Assembly: GCA_021812265.1 (NCBI GenBank)
Contig: JAKAOI010000016.1
Location: forward strand, 1-13,276
DNA: 13,276 nt
Source: Chloroflexota bacterium
GTDB taxonomy: Bacteria > Chloroflexota > Ktedonobacteria > Ktedonobacterales > JACDGC01
Direction: 5' to 3'
Part shown: piece after piece, positions 5,924-13,276 of the stretch
How the letters are laid out: each line of letters starts with the position of its first letter
Numbering within the stretch: the stretch's first letter is position 1
Made by a program: the position numbers and the translations under genes
Notes under the pieces: model-generated
What the model saw: only the letters and a program-made list of their open reading frames with translations
Database searches by the model: none
What the model was told of the DNA's origin: nothing

Positions 5924-6910
5924 ATGCTAAAAGAAGATCCGTCAGTTGCGGCGGCAAAGTTTATACAAGCGGCGGCAGAACAAATACTGAAGAACGTAAA
6001 CCAAGTTATAATCGGCAAAGATGATATTGTGCGCTTCGCCATCATCTCGGTTTTCAGCCAAGGGCACATATTAATTGAAGATAAGCCCGGCGTTGGCAAA
6101 ACCATGCTCACGCGCGCGCTTGCCAAATCTATCAGCTGTTCGTATAAAAGGATTCAATTTACGCCGGATCTTCTTCCCGCCGACGTAACGGGTGTAACCA
6201 TATTTAATCAAAAAATCGGTAATTTCGAGTATCGGCCAGGTCCTTTGTTTACTCAATTTCTGCTGGCAGATGAAATTAATCGCGCTACACCAAAAACACA
6301 ATCCGCGCTGCTGGAAGCTATGGAAGAACGCCAAGTTACAGTTGACGGCGCAACATACCAACTACCTAAGCCATATATTGTCATGGCGACGCAAAACCCC
6401 ATTGAGTATGAAGGCACATTTCCCTTGCCCGAAGCGCAGCTAGACCGGTTTATGATGAATATTCAGCTCGGCTACCCCGACTCTGCAAATGAAATTTTAG
6501 TGTTAGAGCAGCAGCAGTTTCAACAGCCCATTGAGTCATTAAACGCTGTAATATCCGCGCAAGATCTGGAAAATGCGCAGGCGGGAGTGAAAAATATTCT
6601 GATAAAGCGCGAAATAGCGCAATATATTGTCGATATTGTCTCCGCAACACGCAGCCATCCTAAAGCCTATTTGGGGGCCAGCCCGCGCGGCTCGCTGGCG
6701 CTTTACCGCACATCACAAGCTCTGGCAGCTATTCGCGGCCGCAATTATGTGATTCCCGACGATATAAAAACATTGGCGCGGCCAATTTTGGCGCATCGCA
6801 TTATTCCCAAAAATGATTCCGCCAACGATCCCGCAGAAATCATCGAAACCATTTTAACTGACGCCATCTATACTGCTCACGCGCCAGACAGCCCAGCTGC
6901 CCGGCGTTGA
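5924..6910 (+). CDS. moxR: MoxR-family AAA+ ATPase
   Basis: This 328-aa cytoplasmic ATPase has the complete MoxR set: Walker A EDKPGVGKT (52-60), Walker B LLADEINRA (113-121), the QSALLEAMEERQV segment (126-138), sensor 1 in MATQNPIEYEGTFPLPEAQLDRF (residues 154-176), and sensor 2 ASPRGSLAL (252-260). MoxR proteins are AAA+ ring chaperones thought to act with von Willebrand A-like partners, here the DUF58 product encoded 10 bases downstream. Start: AAGGAG (5906-5911) lies 12 bases before the ATG at 5924, and the resulting N-terminus has the usual length before the VIIGKDD segment. An in-frame ATG at 5870 with only a weak site would add 18 residues. It is the first gene of the operon that continues with DUF58, transglutaminase and cca. 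Confidence 0.95.
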   Translation: MLKEDPSVAAAKFIQAAAEQILKNVNQVIIGKDDIVRFAIISVFSQGHILIEDKPGVGKTMLTRALAKSISCSYKRIQFTPDLLPADVTGVTIFNQKIGNFEYRPGPLFTQFLLADEINRATPKTQSALLEAMEERQVTVDGATYQLPKPYIVMATQNPIEYEGTFPLPEAQLDRFMMNIQLGYPDSANEILVLEQQQFQQPIESLNAVISAQDLENAQAGVKNILIKREIAQYIVDIVSATRSHPKAYLGASPRGSLALYRTSQALAAIRGRNYVIPDDIKTLARPILAHRIIPKNDSANDPAEIIETILTDAIYTAHAPDSPAARR

Positions 6911-6920
6911 AGGTTTTTGT

Positions 6921-8132
6921 ATGAAAAAATTTTTCCGGAGTCAATGGCAAATATATATCGCAATCATCATTACCGGGGCAGTTGCTTTTGCAACCGGATG
7001 GCGGCCAATGTCTGCAATTTTTTATGCGCTGCTGTTTTCTACGGTTATTGCCATATTTTTTATTCTGCGGGGCACATCAGGGCTGCGTGTCAGCCGGTCA
7101 ACTGCGCCGGCGCGAATTCAATCCGGTGAAACAATTGCCGAAAGCATTATCCTTGAAAATCGATCTTGGCTGCCCAAACTGTGGGCGCAAATTAACGACG
7201 ATTCTACATTGCCCGGCCACGAAAAAGGCTACGTTACCAGCATCGGCGCCCGCAAGCGGATAGAATGGCGGCTGCGCACCGTATGCTCACGCCGGGGACG
7301 GTACCAGCTGGGGCCGGTTCGCATTACCACCGGTGACCCCTTGGGATTGTATCAACGCACACAGTTATTAAATAAATCCGCCGAAATATTAGTGTTGCCC
7401 AAAACACTTCCAATAAAAGATTTTCCCCTGTTTCCCGGGCAAAGTATTGGACGCGGCAAAAATCAGCAACGAACCCAGCAGGTATCTACCAACGTGGTTA
7501 CATTGCGCGAATACCTGCCCGGAGATCCATTGTCGCGCATACACTGGCCCATCAGTGTGCGTCAATCGCAATTAATGGTAAAAGAATTTGAGCTGGATCC
7601 CACTATTGATATTTGGCTGCTACTGGATATGGATGAAAGTGTGCAGGCTGGTGAAGGCGATATATCAACCGTAGAATATAGTGTTACCATAACAGCTTCC
7701 TTAGCGCAATATTTTATCAATTCCGATCTTTCCGTTGGATTCATCATCAATGATCTGCAGAAAACAGTTCTGCCACCGGATCGCGGCAGGCGGCAAAATA
7801 ATAAAATTATGGATCTGCTGGCGATTGCCGCGCCAAGTGAAACCATGCCGCTGAAAGGAACAATAGCCGCTGTATCTTCAATTTTGCGCCGTAACAGCAG
7901 TGTCATCGTCATCACATCATCTATTGATCCGCAGATAGCCGAAAGCGCGCAAAATATTGTGCGGCATGGCGTAAAACCTTACTTTGTGGCGTTAGACGCC
8001 GCCAGTTTTATCAACAGCGATTCCGAAAGTGAACCTTTTCTGCACAGTTTACGTCTCTCAAATATTCCATTTGTGCGCATCCGAAAAGATTCTGATATTA
8101 TTCACGCTTTGCAAACCGGAGTTTCAGCATAG
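6921..8132 (+). CDS. DUF58 domain protein, MoxR partner
   Basis: This 403-aa protein has two N-terminal membrane helices (about 11-26 and 31-50), then a soluble part with features of DUF58: RRGRYQLGP (124-132), GDPLGL (138-143), the signature LREYLPGDPLSRIHW (195-209), VKEFE (220-224), and a vWA-like strand with DMDES (236-240) that resembles a MIDAS metal site. Such proteins occur next to moxR and transglutaminase-like genes in many bacteria and are assumed to be the MoxR partner in a membrane-linked assembly or maturation process; the substrate is not established. The ATG follows AAGG with 7-base spacing, 10 bases after the moxR stop. The gene is complete, with no sign of damage. Confidence 0.92.
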   Translation: MKKFFRSQWQIYIAIIITGAVAFATGWRPMSAIFYALLFSTVIAIFFILRGTSGLRVSRSTAPARIQSGETIAESIILENRSWLPKLWAQINDDSTLPGHEKGYVTSIGARKRIEWRLRTVCSRRGRYQLGPVRITTGDPLGLYQRTQLLNKSAEILVLPKTLPIKDFPLFPGQSIGRGKNQQRTQQVSTNVVTLREYLPGDPLSRIHWPISVRQSQLMVKEFELDPTIDIWLLLDMDESVQAGEGDISTVEYSVTITASLAQYFINSDLSVGFIINDLQKTVLPPDRGRRQNNKIMDLLAIAAPSETMPLKGTIAAVSSILRRNSSVIVITSSIDPQIAESAQNIVRHGVKPYFVALDAASFINSDSESEPFLHSLRLSNIPFVRIRKDSDIIHALQTGVSA

Positions 8133-8149
8133 AAAGGCGTGTGGCGTAT

Positions 8150-10504
8150 ATGTCATACCAAACTTTTTCAGCCGCGCCGGCCGAAAAAAAATCAAAAAAA
8201 ACTATCTCACTGCAGCCGGCAGAAGGTTGGTTTACCATTCTGCTGATTGTTATTATGACGCAGATAGTTATCGGAGCCACGGAAAGTATGCAGTGGACTT
8301 CGGGCATATCTGTTATTACCGGCACTTCTTTGCTCGGTTCGCTGCTGGGTTTTTTATTCTCTAAAGCAAAGCGCATTCCGCAATGGATTTCTGACATTGC
8401 AGCGATCCTTATCGGCGCAGTGTACAGTTTATATATAACCGCCCAAGCGGAAACGCAAGGAGATATTTCTGTTATTCTCTCTAGATTGGTGATATGGGCG
8501 CAAACTGTTACTTCCGGGCAATCAAGCAATGATTCCGCGATATTCCTGCTGCTGCTGGCCATGCTTACCCTGTTGCTGGGTTACATTACCATGTGGATGA
8601 TTTTGCGCAATCGCAACCCTTGGCTGGCAGTTACGGCAAATTGCGTTGTGCTGCTCATAAACTTGAATTACGCCACCGACACCAAGTTTTATTATATGGC
8701 GTTTTTTATTGCGACGGCGTTATTGCTGCTCATCCGCGTTAATTTTGTGGAATTGCAGCGTATCTGGAAGAAAAAACATCTGCGACTGGCTCGCGATATT
8801 ACATGGGATTACTCGCAAATAGGCGTCATCTTTGTAACAGTCGTGCTGTTTTTAACCATTATTACTCCCGGAAACATTACCAATGGCTCGCTGCAAAATT
8901 TATGGAACGGCCCTAATTCACCACTCACACAATTGAACACCGCAATTCAAAATCAATTTCAAAAAATATTTTTTGTAAACGGCGGGCCAAGAACAAACGG
9001 CGCTTCATTTGGAACGTCCGTTACCTTAACCGGAAGCGTCTCTTTGTCTAATGCAGTTTTCTTCACTTACACATCCAATGATATTACTAACACCTATTTG
9101 CAAGGCTTAGCGTTCGATCAGTTTGACGGCCGTACATGGACGCAAACACAACAAAAAACATATCTTGTTGCCACAAACACACTCATTCAGCCAGAAACAA
9201 CAATATATTCCAAAGTGGCGACCGATATTACATTAGTGAATTACCCATCGGGCAATTTTCTGTTTACTGTCGGTGAACCCGGGTCGGCAAATGTTTCCCT
9301 AAACGTCAAAAGTGACGGAATTGGGCTGACATCAGGCGACACTATCGGATCTTATACCGCGTGGATTTCACAAACGAAACTGCATGCAAAAGAAACATTG
9401 CAAACGGTCTCTTATGTTTCCAACGCATCAAACGCACAGCTTGAATTGGTTCCGGATCCCGGATCTCCGCAGGCAATTGCGCAGAATTTATATCCGGCGG
9501 CGTTTTTAAAGCAATATACACAACTGCCACAAGACCTGAATAACGCACAGGGAGATAAATTGCGCGCAACAATCAATCAAATTGTGGCGCCATACACAAA
9601 TATGTATGATAAAGTGTTTGCGTTGGTGCAATTTTTTCAAAACCGCGCAAATGGATTTACCTACTCATTAAACAACGCAAACGCGCCGGATAATATTGAT
9701 GGAGCCGTGTGGCTGCTGCAAACACGATCCGGCTTTTGCACATGGTATGCAACAACATTGGCGGTTATGGCGCGCGCGCTTGGATACCCTGCGCGAGTGA
9801 TGGAAGGATTTACCCCGGGATCACTCAATCCCGGCACATCGGTGTATACCGTTTCCGGTTCCGATTTTCATATGTGGACCCAAGTCTATTTTCCCGGATA
9901 TGGCTGGATTAATTTTGAACCAACTCCATCATTTTCCGGCTTTTACCGATTTCCTCCACCTGCCGGCAGCGGAAGTTCTGCCGCCGCAAAGCCACCAACC
10001 CGCGCAAAATCACCTACACAGCAACAAAGCCAGCCAACAACAACTCCTATTGTAAAAACCGCAACCAATCCAATAAAAACCACGCCGCCAACTAATGTAA
10101 ATACAGTGGAATATATTTCACTCAGCGGCATTCTTGCGCTGCTGCTTTTAGCGGCAATCGGACTGTTTTTTTGGGTAAAACTGCTGGCGCGAGGGCTTTC
10201 CCCTATAGGAGCAATGTTTTGGAGAATGGCTGTGCTGGGCAGATATACCGGAATGCGCGTCACTCCATCACAAACCGCCAGTGAATTCGGCGCTGCGCTA
10301 TCACAAAAAATACCCGAGCACGCCACAACTATCACTGAAATTACCTCGCAATACATAGAAGAACGATGGAGCAACGGTACAGCTCGCCAGTCATTTGATA
10401 TAATACAAAAATGGAAGGCGCTGCGCAGTTCATTAATACGAACCGCAATTGTACAAGCCCCGCTGCGGATGCTCCGCGGCAAACAAAAGAACCGGGAAAT
10501 GTAA
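8150..10504 (+). CDS. Membrane transglutaminase-like protein (DUF3488/TgpA type, C-terminal DUF4129)
   Basis: This protein is about 784 aa. Seven N-terminal membrane helices (about 27-43, 54-72, 80-97, 129-152, 157-173, 180-197, 222-240) are followed by a large external region, a transglutaminase-like core, a Pro/Thr/Gln-rich linker, one more helix (about 656-680) and a cytoplasmic C-terminal tail resembling DUF4129. The catalytic triad is visible: C530 in SGFCTWYA, H574 in DFHMWTQVYF, and a third position that is E590 (NFEPTPS), where an aspartate is commonest. The family is linked with cross-linking or proteolysis at the cell surface; TgpA in Pseudomonas is a periplasmic transglutaminase. 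It follows DUF58 by a 17-base gap and precedes cca by 3 bases. An in-frame GTG at 8141 would add three residues; the ATG is chosen for better ribosome spacing. Confidence 0.92.
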   Translation: MSYQTFSAAPAEKKSKKTISLQPAEGWFTILLIVIMTQIVIGATESMQWTSGISVITGTSLLGSLLGFLFSKAKRIPQWISDIAAILIGAVYSLYITAQAETQGDISVILSRLVIWAQTVTSGQSSNDSAIFLLLLAMLTLLLGYITMWMILRNRNPWLAVTANCVVLLINLNYATDTKFYYMAFFIATALLLLIRVNFVELQRIWKKKHLRLARDITWDYSQIGVIFVTVVLFLTIITPGNITNGSLQNLWNGPNSPLTQLNTAIQNQFQKIFFVNGGPRTNGASFGTSVTLTGSVSLSNAVFFTYTSNDITNTYLQGLAFDQFDGRTWTQTQQKTYLVATNTLIQPETTIYSKVATDITLVNYPSGNFLFTVGEPGSANVSLNVKSDGIGLTSGDTIGSYTAWISQTKLHAKETLQTVSYVSNASNAQLELVPDPGSPQAIAQNLYPAAFLKQYTQLPQDLNNAQGDKLRATINQIVAPYTNMYDKVFALVQFFQNRANGFTYSLNNANAPDNIDGAVWLLQTRSGFCTWYATTLAVMARALGYPARVMEGFTPGSLNPGTSVYTVSGSDFHMWTQVYFPGYGWINFEPTPSFSGFYRFPPPAGSGSSAAAKPPTRAKSPTQQQSQPTTTPIVKTATNPIKTTPPTNVNTVEYISLSGILALLLLAAIGLFFWVKLLARGLSPIGAMFWRMAVLGRYTGMRVTPSQTASEFGAALSQKIPEHATTITEITSQYIEERWSNGTARQSFDIIQKWKALRSSLIRTAIVQAPLRMLRGKQKNREM

Positions 10505-10507
10505 GCA

Positions 10508-12064
10508 TTGAATGAAGAAAATCTAAACCGCATTGCAGAGACGCTAGACGCATATCAAGATTCTGTTTGGATAACCGGCGGCGCGGTGCGTGACGCCTTC
10601 ATGCATATAACCCCGAAAGATATCGATTTGGTTACCCGCAGCCCCGATGCGCTGGCTGAAAAACTCGCGGCGGCGTTACACGCAAACTGCGCGGTTCTTC
10701 ATAAAACCGGGGATGTTATTCGCATTACACTGCCGGAAACAGCTATATCACTGGATATTGCGCGCATGCGCGGAGACACCATTGCCGAAGATTTGGCAAT
10801 GCGTGATTTTACAATAAACGCCATTGCAATGACTGCCGCGCGTGAAACACTTTTTTCCGTGATGCGCTGCAATATTCCGGGTTTAGATATGCGCGCCATC
10901 GATCCATATCACGGCGCGCAAGATATTGCCAAGCAAATTTTACGCCCTGTTTCCAATACAATATTTCAAGATGATCCTTTCCGAATTTTCCGCGCGGCAA
11001 GGCTGCAAAGCCGCTTTCATCTCACATTTACCGAAGATCTCATCGCCATGGCGCGAACGTCCGCGGGACAACTCATGCGACATGCGTCTTCGCGGATTGC
11101 CGGTGAGTTTTTTTTGCTGCTGCAACAGGAAGGGACCGGCGCGCAGCCAATTTTAGCGCTGGATGCGCTGGGTGGATTACAACAGATTATACCAGAATTA
11201 GAAGCGTGCCGAGGGTTGCGACAAGGCAGGCTGCATTATTATACCGTTTTCGATCACACTATGGCGGTTTTAGATTTTACCGATAAACTGCCCGAATTTC
11301 TGCGCGCCGGTCTTTCCGGTGATATTCCCGATGCAGAACAAACCGACGCAAGCTGCCCGCAGCACCCAATCGGATTACGATTTGGCAGCCATAATACCGC
11401 CATTTTGGAGTACCTGCAGCAGCCATACGCCAATGGGCAAACTCGGTTTACACTTATGAAAACTGCGGCGCTGCTGCACGATATCGCCAAACCAAACACC
11501 ATAGTCCACAAAGAAAACGGATATACTGCTTTTCCAGATCATCCCGAAGCAGGAGAGCCAATAGCCCGAAAGATTATGAAACGAATGCAAGCTTCAAGCG
11601 CGTCTCAGGAATATGCAGCGCGCATAACCAAGCTGCATATGGAGCCTAGCAGAAGCATCTTTGCGTATGGCGGGGCCACTCAGGCGGCGTTGCGCGCATA
11701 TTGCGCCATTACCGAAAATTTTGCTTTAGATACAGGTATGTTTTCTTTAGCCGATCACTTGGGGGTGTATGGGCCTGCGCCGTTAAACGCCTATTGGCGC
11801 AAACATTACACATATGTGTCTGGGCTGGCAGCGGCGTATTTTACAAATTATGCAGAGTTGTTTCCTCAGCCGCTGATTTCCGGCGGCGAAATTATTGAAC
11901 GGTTTGGCGCTGTGCCCGGTCCGCAAATTGCCGAATTGCTGCAATCGGTCCGCGCCGCACAAATACAATACACCATTCAAACAACTCACGAAGCGTATAC
12001 TATGGTAGAGCGGCTGTTGCGCGAAACCCAAACAGAAAACAGCGCCGACACAGACGTTCTGTAA
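10508..12064 (+). CDS. cca: CCA tRNA nucleotidyltransferase with HD domain
   Basis: This 518-aa class II nucleotidyltransferase adds or repairs the 3' CCA of tRNA in the cytoplasm. The head has GGAVRD (24-29), the metal-binding DID (38-40), LDIARMRGD (82-90) and MRDFTINAIA (98-107), then the RIFRAARLQSRF segment (159-170) typical of the neck. An HD phosphohydrolase-like domain follows, with H250 in FDHTM, HD at 324-325 and H345 in FPDHPEAGEP. The end has the GPQIAELLQSVRAAQ helix typical of this family. The start is a TTG: it is the only usual start between the upstream in-frame stop at 10502 and the essential GGAVRD motif. It begins 3 bases after the transglutaminase stop, so translation is probably coupled. 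A poly(A) polymerase role is the main alternative, since the families share sequence motifs. Confidence 0.93.
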   Translation: MNEENLNRIAETLDAYQDSVWITGGAVRDAFMHITPKDIDLVTRSPDALAEKLAAALHANCAVLHKTGDVIRITLPETAISLDIARMRGDTIAEDLAMRDFTINAIAMTAARETLFSVMRCNIPGLDMRAIDPYHGAQDIAKQILRPVSNTIFQDDPFRIFRAARLQSRFHLTFTEDLIAMARTSAGQLMRHASSRIAGEFFLLLQQEGTGAQPILALDALGGLQQIIPELEACRGLRQGRLHYYTVFDHTMAVLDFTDKLPEFLRAGLSGDIPDAEQTDASCPQHPIGLRFGSHNTAILEYLQQPYANGQTRFTLMKTAALLHDIAKPNTIVHKENGYTAFPDHPEAGEPIARKIMKRMQASSASQEYAARITKLHMEPSRSIFAYGGATQAALRAYCAITENFALDTGMFSLADHLGVYGPAPLNAYWRKHYTYVSGLAAAYFTNYAELFPQPLISGGEIIERFGAVPGPQIAELLQSVRAAQIQYTIQTTHEAYTMVERLLRETQTENSADTDVL

Positions 12065-12331
12065 CGCGCTATACTGCGCAGGTGACGGATATGTACTATA
12101 TACATAGTATCCGTGCGGTAATTCTGGCTATAGGAAACAATGAGAGGACAGGAAACATTCGCATGAACCTTACCGGAATGCTGTTTGCGTCACTGTATCA
12201 GGAATTTGCAAGAGATGCGGCCCCATGCCAAAGATTGGCGCGCTCTCTTAGATATCCTTGTTTCTCAGCGCAAGAGCTGCAATAATTTTTATAAGCGACA
12301 AAACAGAAGCCTCTAACAAAAGGAAGATAAG
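12065..12331. other. Intergenic region between cca and the HAD gene
   Basis: This 267-base gap holds the stem-loop at 12085-12114, an 8-bp direct repeat AGGAAACA (12132-12139 and 12150-12157, 18 bases apart) and a small hairpin GCCAA/TTGGC (12227-12239). A possible 40-aa frame starts at the ATG of 12163 behind AGGA with 9-base spacing and ends at 12285; its product has no motif I know, so I do not call it a gene. The HAD gene might be read from a promoter in this gap or as part of the upstream operon. Confidence 0.4.
12085..12114. repeat. Stem-loop / dyad just after cca
   Basis: ACGGATA (12085-12091) and CTAT (12096-12099) pair exactly with ATAG (12104-12107) and TATCCGT (12108-12114), giving an 11-bp stem with a 4-base TGTA bulge on the left arm and a 4-base loop. 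The same DNA also contains TATGTA-N5-TACATA, an operator-like dyad. A TATACT box lies at 12070-12075, so the dyad would sit at the start of any transcript from it, but a good -35 is lacking. No T-run follows, so it is not a normal intrinsic terminator. Confidence 0.55.
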
Positions 12332-13024
12332 ATGCCAACAAAACAAAATTTTGCCATATTTTTGGATTTTGATAACACCCTTATTGATAATGATTCACTG
12401 AAAGACATCATCAGCTCGCGCATTCATGCAATGTGCGGGGACGATGTGAATCGTCAGTTTTGGGACGCATACGAACGCGCGCGGCTTGTAAACAATGTGG
12501 TAGATATTCCGCTGGCGTTTCATTATATGCGCCACGAGCTAACCGATGAAACAGCGCATAATCTTTGGGACGCTTTTTGGGATGCGCCATATAGCAGCGC
12601 CATTTTTCCGGGAACACTGGAGATGCTGCAAGAGCTGCGCCAGCGCTATGCCTTTGTTGGGGTAGTTTCAGACGGCGACGCAGTATATCAGCCGCATAAA
12701 ATCGACCGAAGCGGGGTTACCCGTGCGCTGGATGGCTTAATAAAGGTATTTTTGCATAAGCAAGATCACATGGATGAGCTGTTGCGGTGGGCTGCAGCAA
12801 ACGCCTATGTAATGGTAGATGATAAACCAGATATTCTGGCGGATTTTAAGCAAATTTTACCGATGATGTTTGTAACCGCGCATGTGCGGCAAGGACACTA
12901 CGCCAATTCTCCTCGCGCCATAGAGCCGGATGTAAGTTTAGACGCCATTACTGACTTGCTGCATGTGGATATTGTAGAATTAGTTGACCGCGCACGGCGC
13001 AATTCCCAACAATCTAAAGTATAA
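12332..13024 (+). CDS. HAD-superfamily hydrolase
   Basis: This 230-aa protein has motif I DFDNTL with nucleophile D12 and acid D14, a helical cap (about 20-90), motif II with S113 in VVSDGD, K143 as the likely motif III lysine, and motif IV DDKPD (163-167) for magnesium. This is the layout of a soluble HAD phosphatase-like enzyme; the substrate cannot be told from sequence. The ATG follows AAGGAAG with 5-base spacing. A single-TM protein gene starts 17 bases after its stop, so the two may be one transcript. Confidence 0.88.
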   Translation: MPTKQNFAIFLDFDNTLIDNDSLKDIISSRIHAMCGDDVNRQFWDAYERARLVNNVVDIPLAFHYMRHELTDETAHNLWDAFWDAPYSSAIFPGTLEMLQELRQRYAFVGVVSDGDAVYQPHKIDRSGVTRALDGLIKVFLHKQDHMDELLRWAAANAYVMVDDKPDILADFKQILPMMFVTAHVRQGHYANSPRAIEPDVSLDAITDLLHVDIVELVDRARRNSQQSKV

Positions 13025-13041
13025 AGACAGGCAGGTAATTT

Positions 13042-13276
13042 GTGCAAGATCAGCGTTCACCCCATGGATTAACAAAACTATTGCTGCCGGCGGCCACACC
13101 ATTTACATATATTGGCAGAATATGGAAAAAGACCGGCAAAACACTGCGCGCGGCAATCGCGCTGCTGCTGCTGCTGACAGTCGGCGGAACCGGCTATTTC
13201 TTTTATAAAGCCGGTCCGCTGAATCCTCTTCCATGGACTCAGGTTCTGGCAGAGCTGCCGGCGCCGAATTTTCCCA
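13042..13276 (+). CDS. Single-TM protein, N-terminal part, cut by the window edge
   Basis: A frame beginning at GTG (13042-13044) behind AGG with 6-base spacing stays open to the window end, giving at least 78 residues. A basic N-terminal stretch with KK and R residues (about 28-37) is followed by one strong hydrophobic segment (about 38-56) and then a proline-rich, mainly outside-facing stretch. By the positive-inside rule the N-terminus is cytoplasmic, as in many envelope enzymes, but no family can be named from this part. It follows the HAD gene closely and is probably cotranscribed. Confidence 0.7.
   Translation, partial: MQDQRSPHGLTKLLLPAATPFTYIGRIWKKTGKTLRAAIALLLLLTVGGTGYFFYKAGPLNPLPWTQVLAELPAPNFP

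Noticed and set aside
8098..8562. A 154-codon minus-strand frame opposite the transglutaminase start
   Set aside because: It is antisense to a clearly coding region with membrane helices and has no supporting signals.
9943..10533. A 196-codon minus-strand frame opposite the transglutaminase C-terminus
   Set aside because: It is antisense to the linker, last helix and DUF4129-like tail, with no motif of its own.
12242..12290. Possible intrinsic terminator before the HAD gene (CAGC/GCTG stem and AATAATTTTT)
   Set aside because: The stem has only four pairs and the T-run is separated from it, so it is too weak to call.

Overview
The window is bacterial chromosomal DNA of moderate GC content, using the standard code (TGA is used as a stop) and ATG, GTG and TTG starts. 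No rRNA, tRNA, CRISPR array or phage gene was seen. The lineage cannot be fixed from sequence alone. The moxR / DUF58 / transglutaminase operon, a DesK/NarL-type two-component pair and an HD-domain CCA-adding enzyme would fit Chloroflexota or a similar group, but this is a low-confidence guess.

Region 1 (1-1915) is accessory. It holds an IS200/IS605-superfamily element of the tnpB-only (IS1341-like) type on the minus strand, with recognisable left- and right-end hairpins, an intact RuvC nuclease gene and a strong promoter that would give a nearly leaderless tnpB mRNA. Just right of the element, 1613-1915 on the plus strand encodes the last 100 residues of a class I SAM-dependent methyltransferase whose 5' part is missing. 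A third, decayed copy of the end hairpin lies at 127-147, which suggests an earlier related insertion.

Region 2 (1965-3931, minus strand) is a translationally coupled histidine kinase / response regulator pair of the NarL/DesK type. Facing away from it, across a 233-bp intergenic stretch carrying three TTCAAAG-type half-sites, is a 273-aa divergent VirB11/PilT-like ATPase (4165-4986) with an insertion in its P-loop. A small four-TM membrane protein (5237-5689) follows behind its own good sigma70-like promoter.

Region 3 (5924-12064, plus strand) is a tight operon: MoxR AAA+ ATPase, DUF58 protein, a large membrane transglutaminase-like protein, and a TTG-started CCA tRNA nucleotidyltransferase. 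The first three are a widely recurring set thought to act in envelope or secreted-protein processing. The last is housekeeping tRNA 3'-end maturation. A 48-bp dyad sits upstream of moxR.

Region 4 (12065-13276) has an intergenic region with an 11-bp stem-loop/dyad, a HAD-family hydrolase and the start of a single-TM protein that runs off the right edge.

The strongest second-look items are the tnpB element with its three related hairpins and the interrupted methyltransferase, and the divergent P-loop ATPase. I did not find a clearly new multi-gene defence or biosynthetic system.
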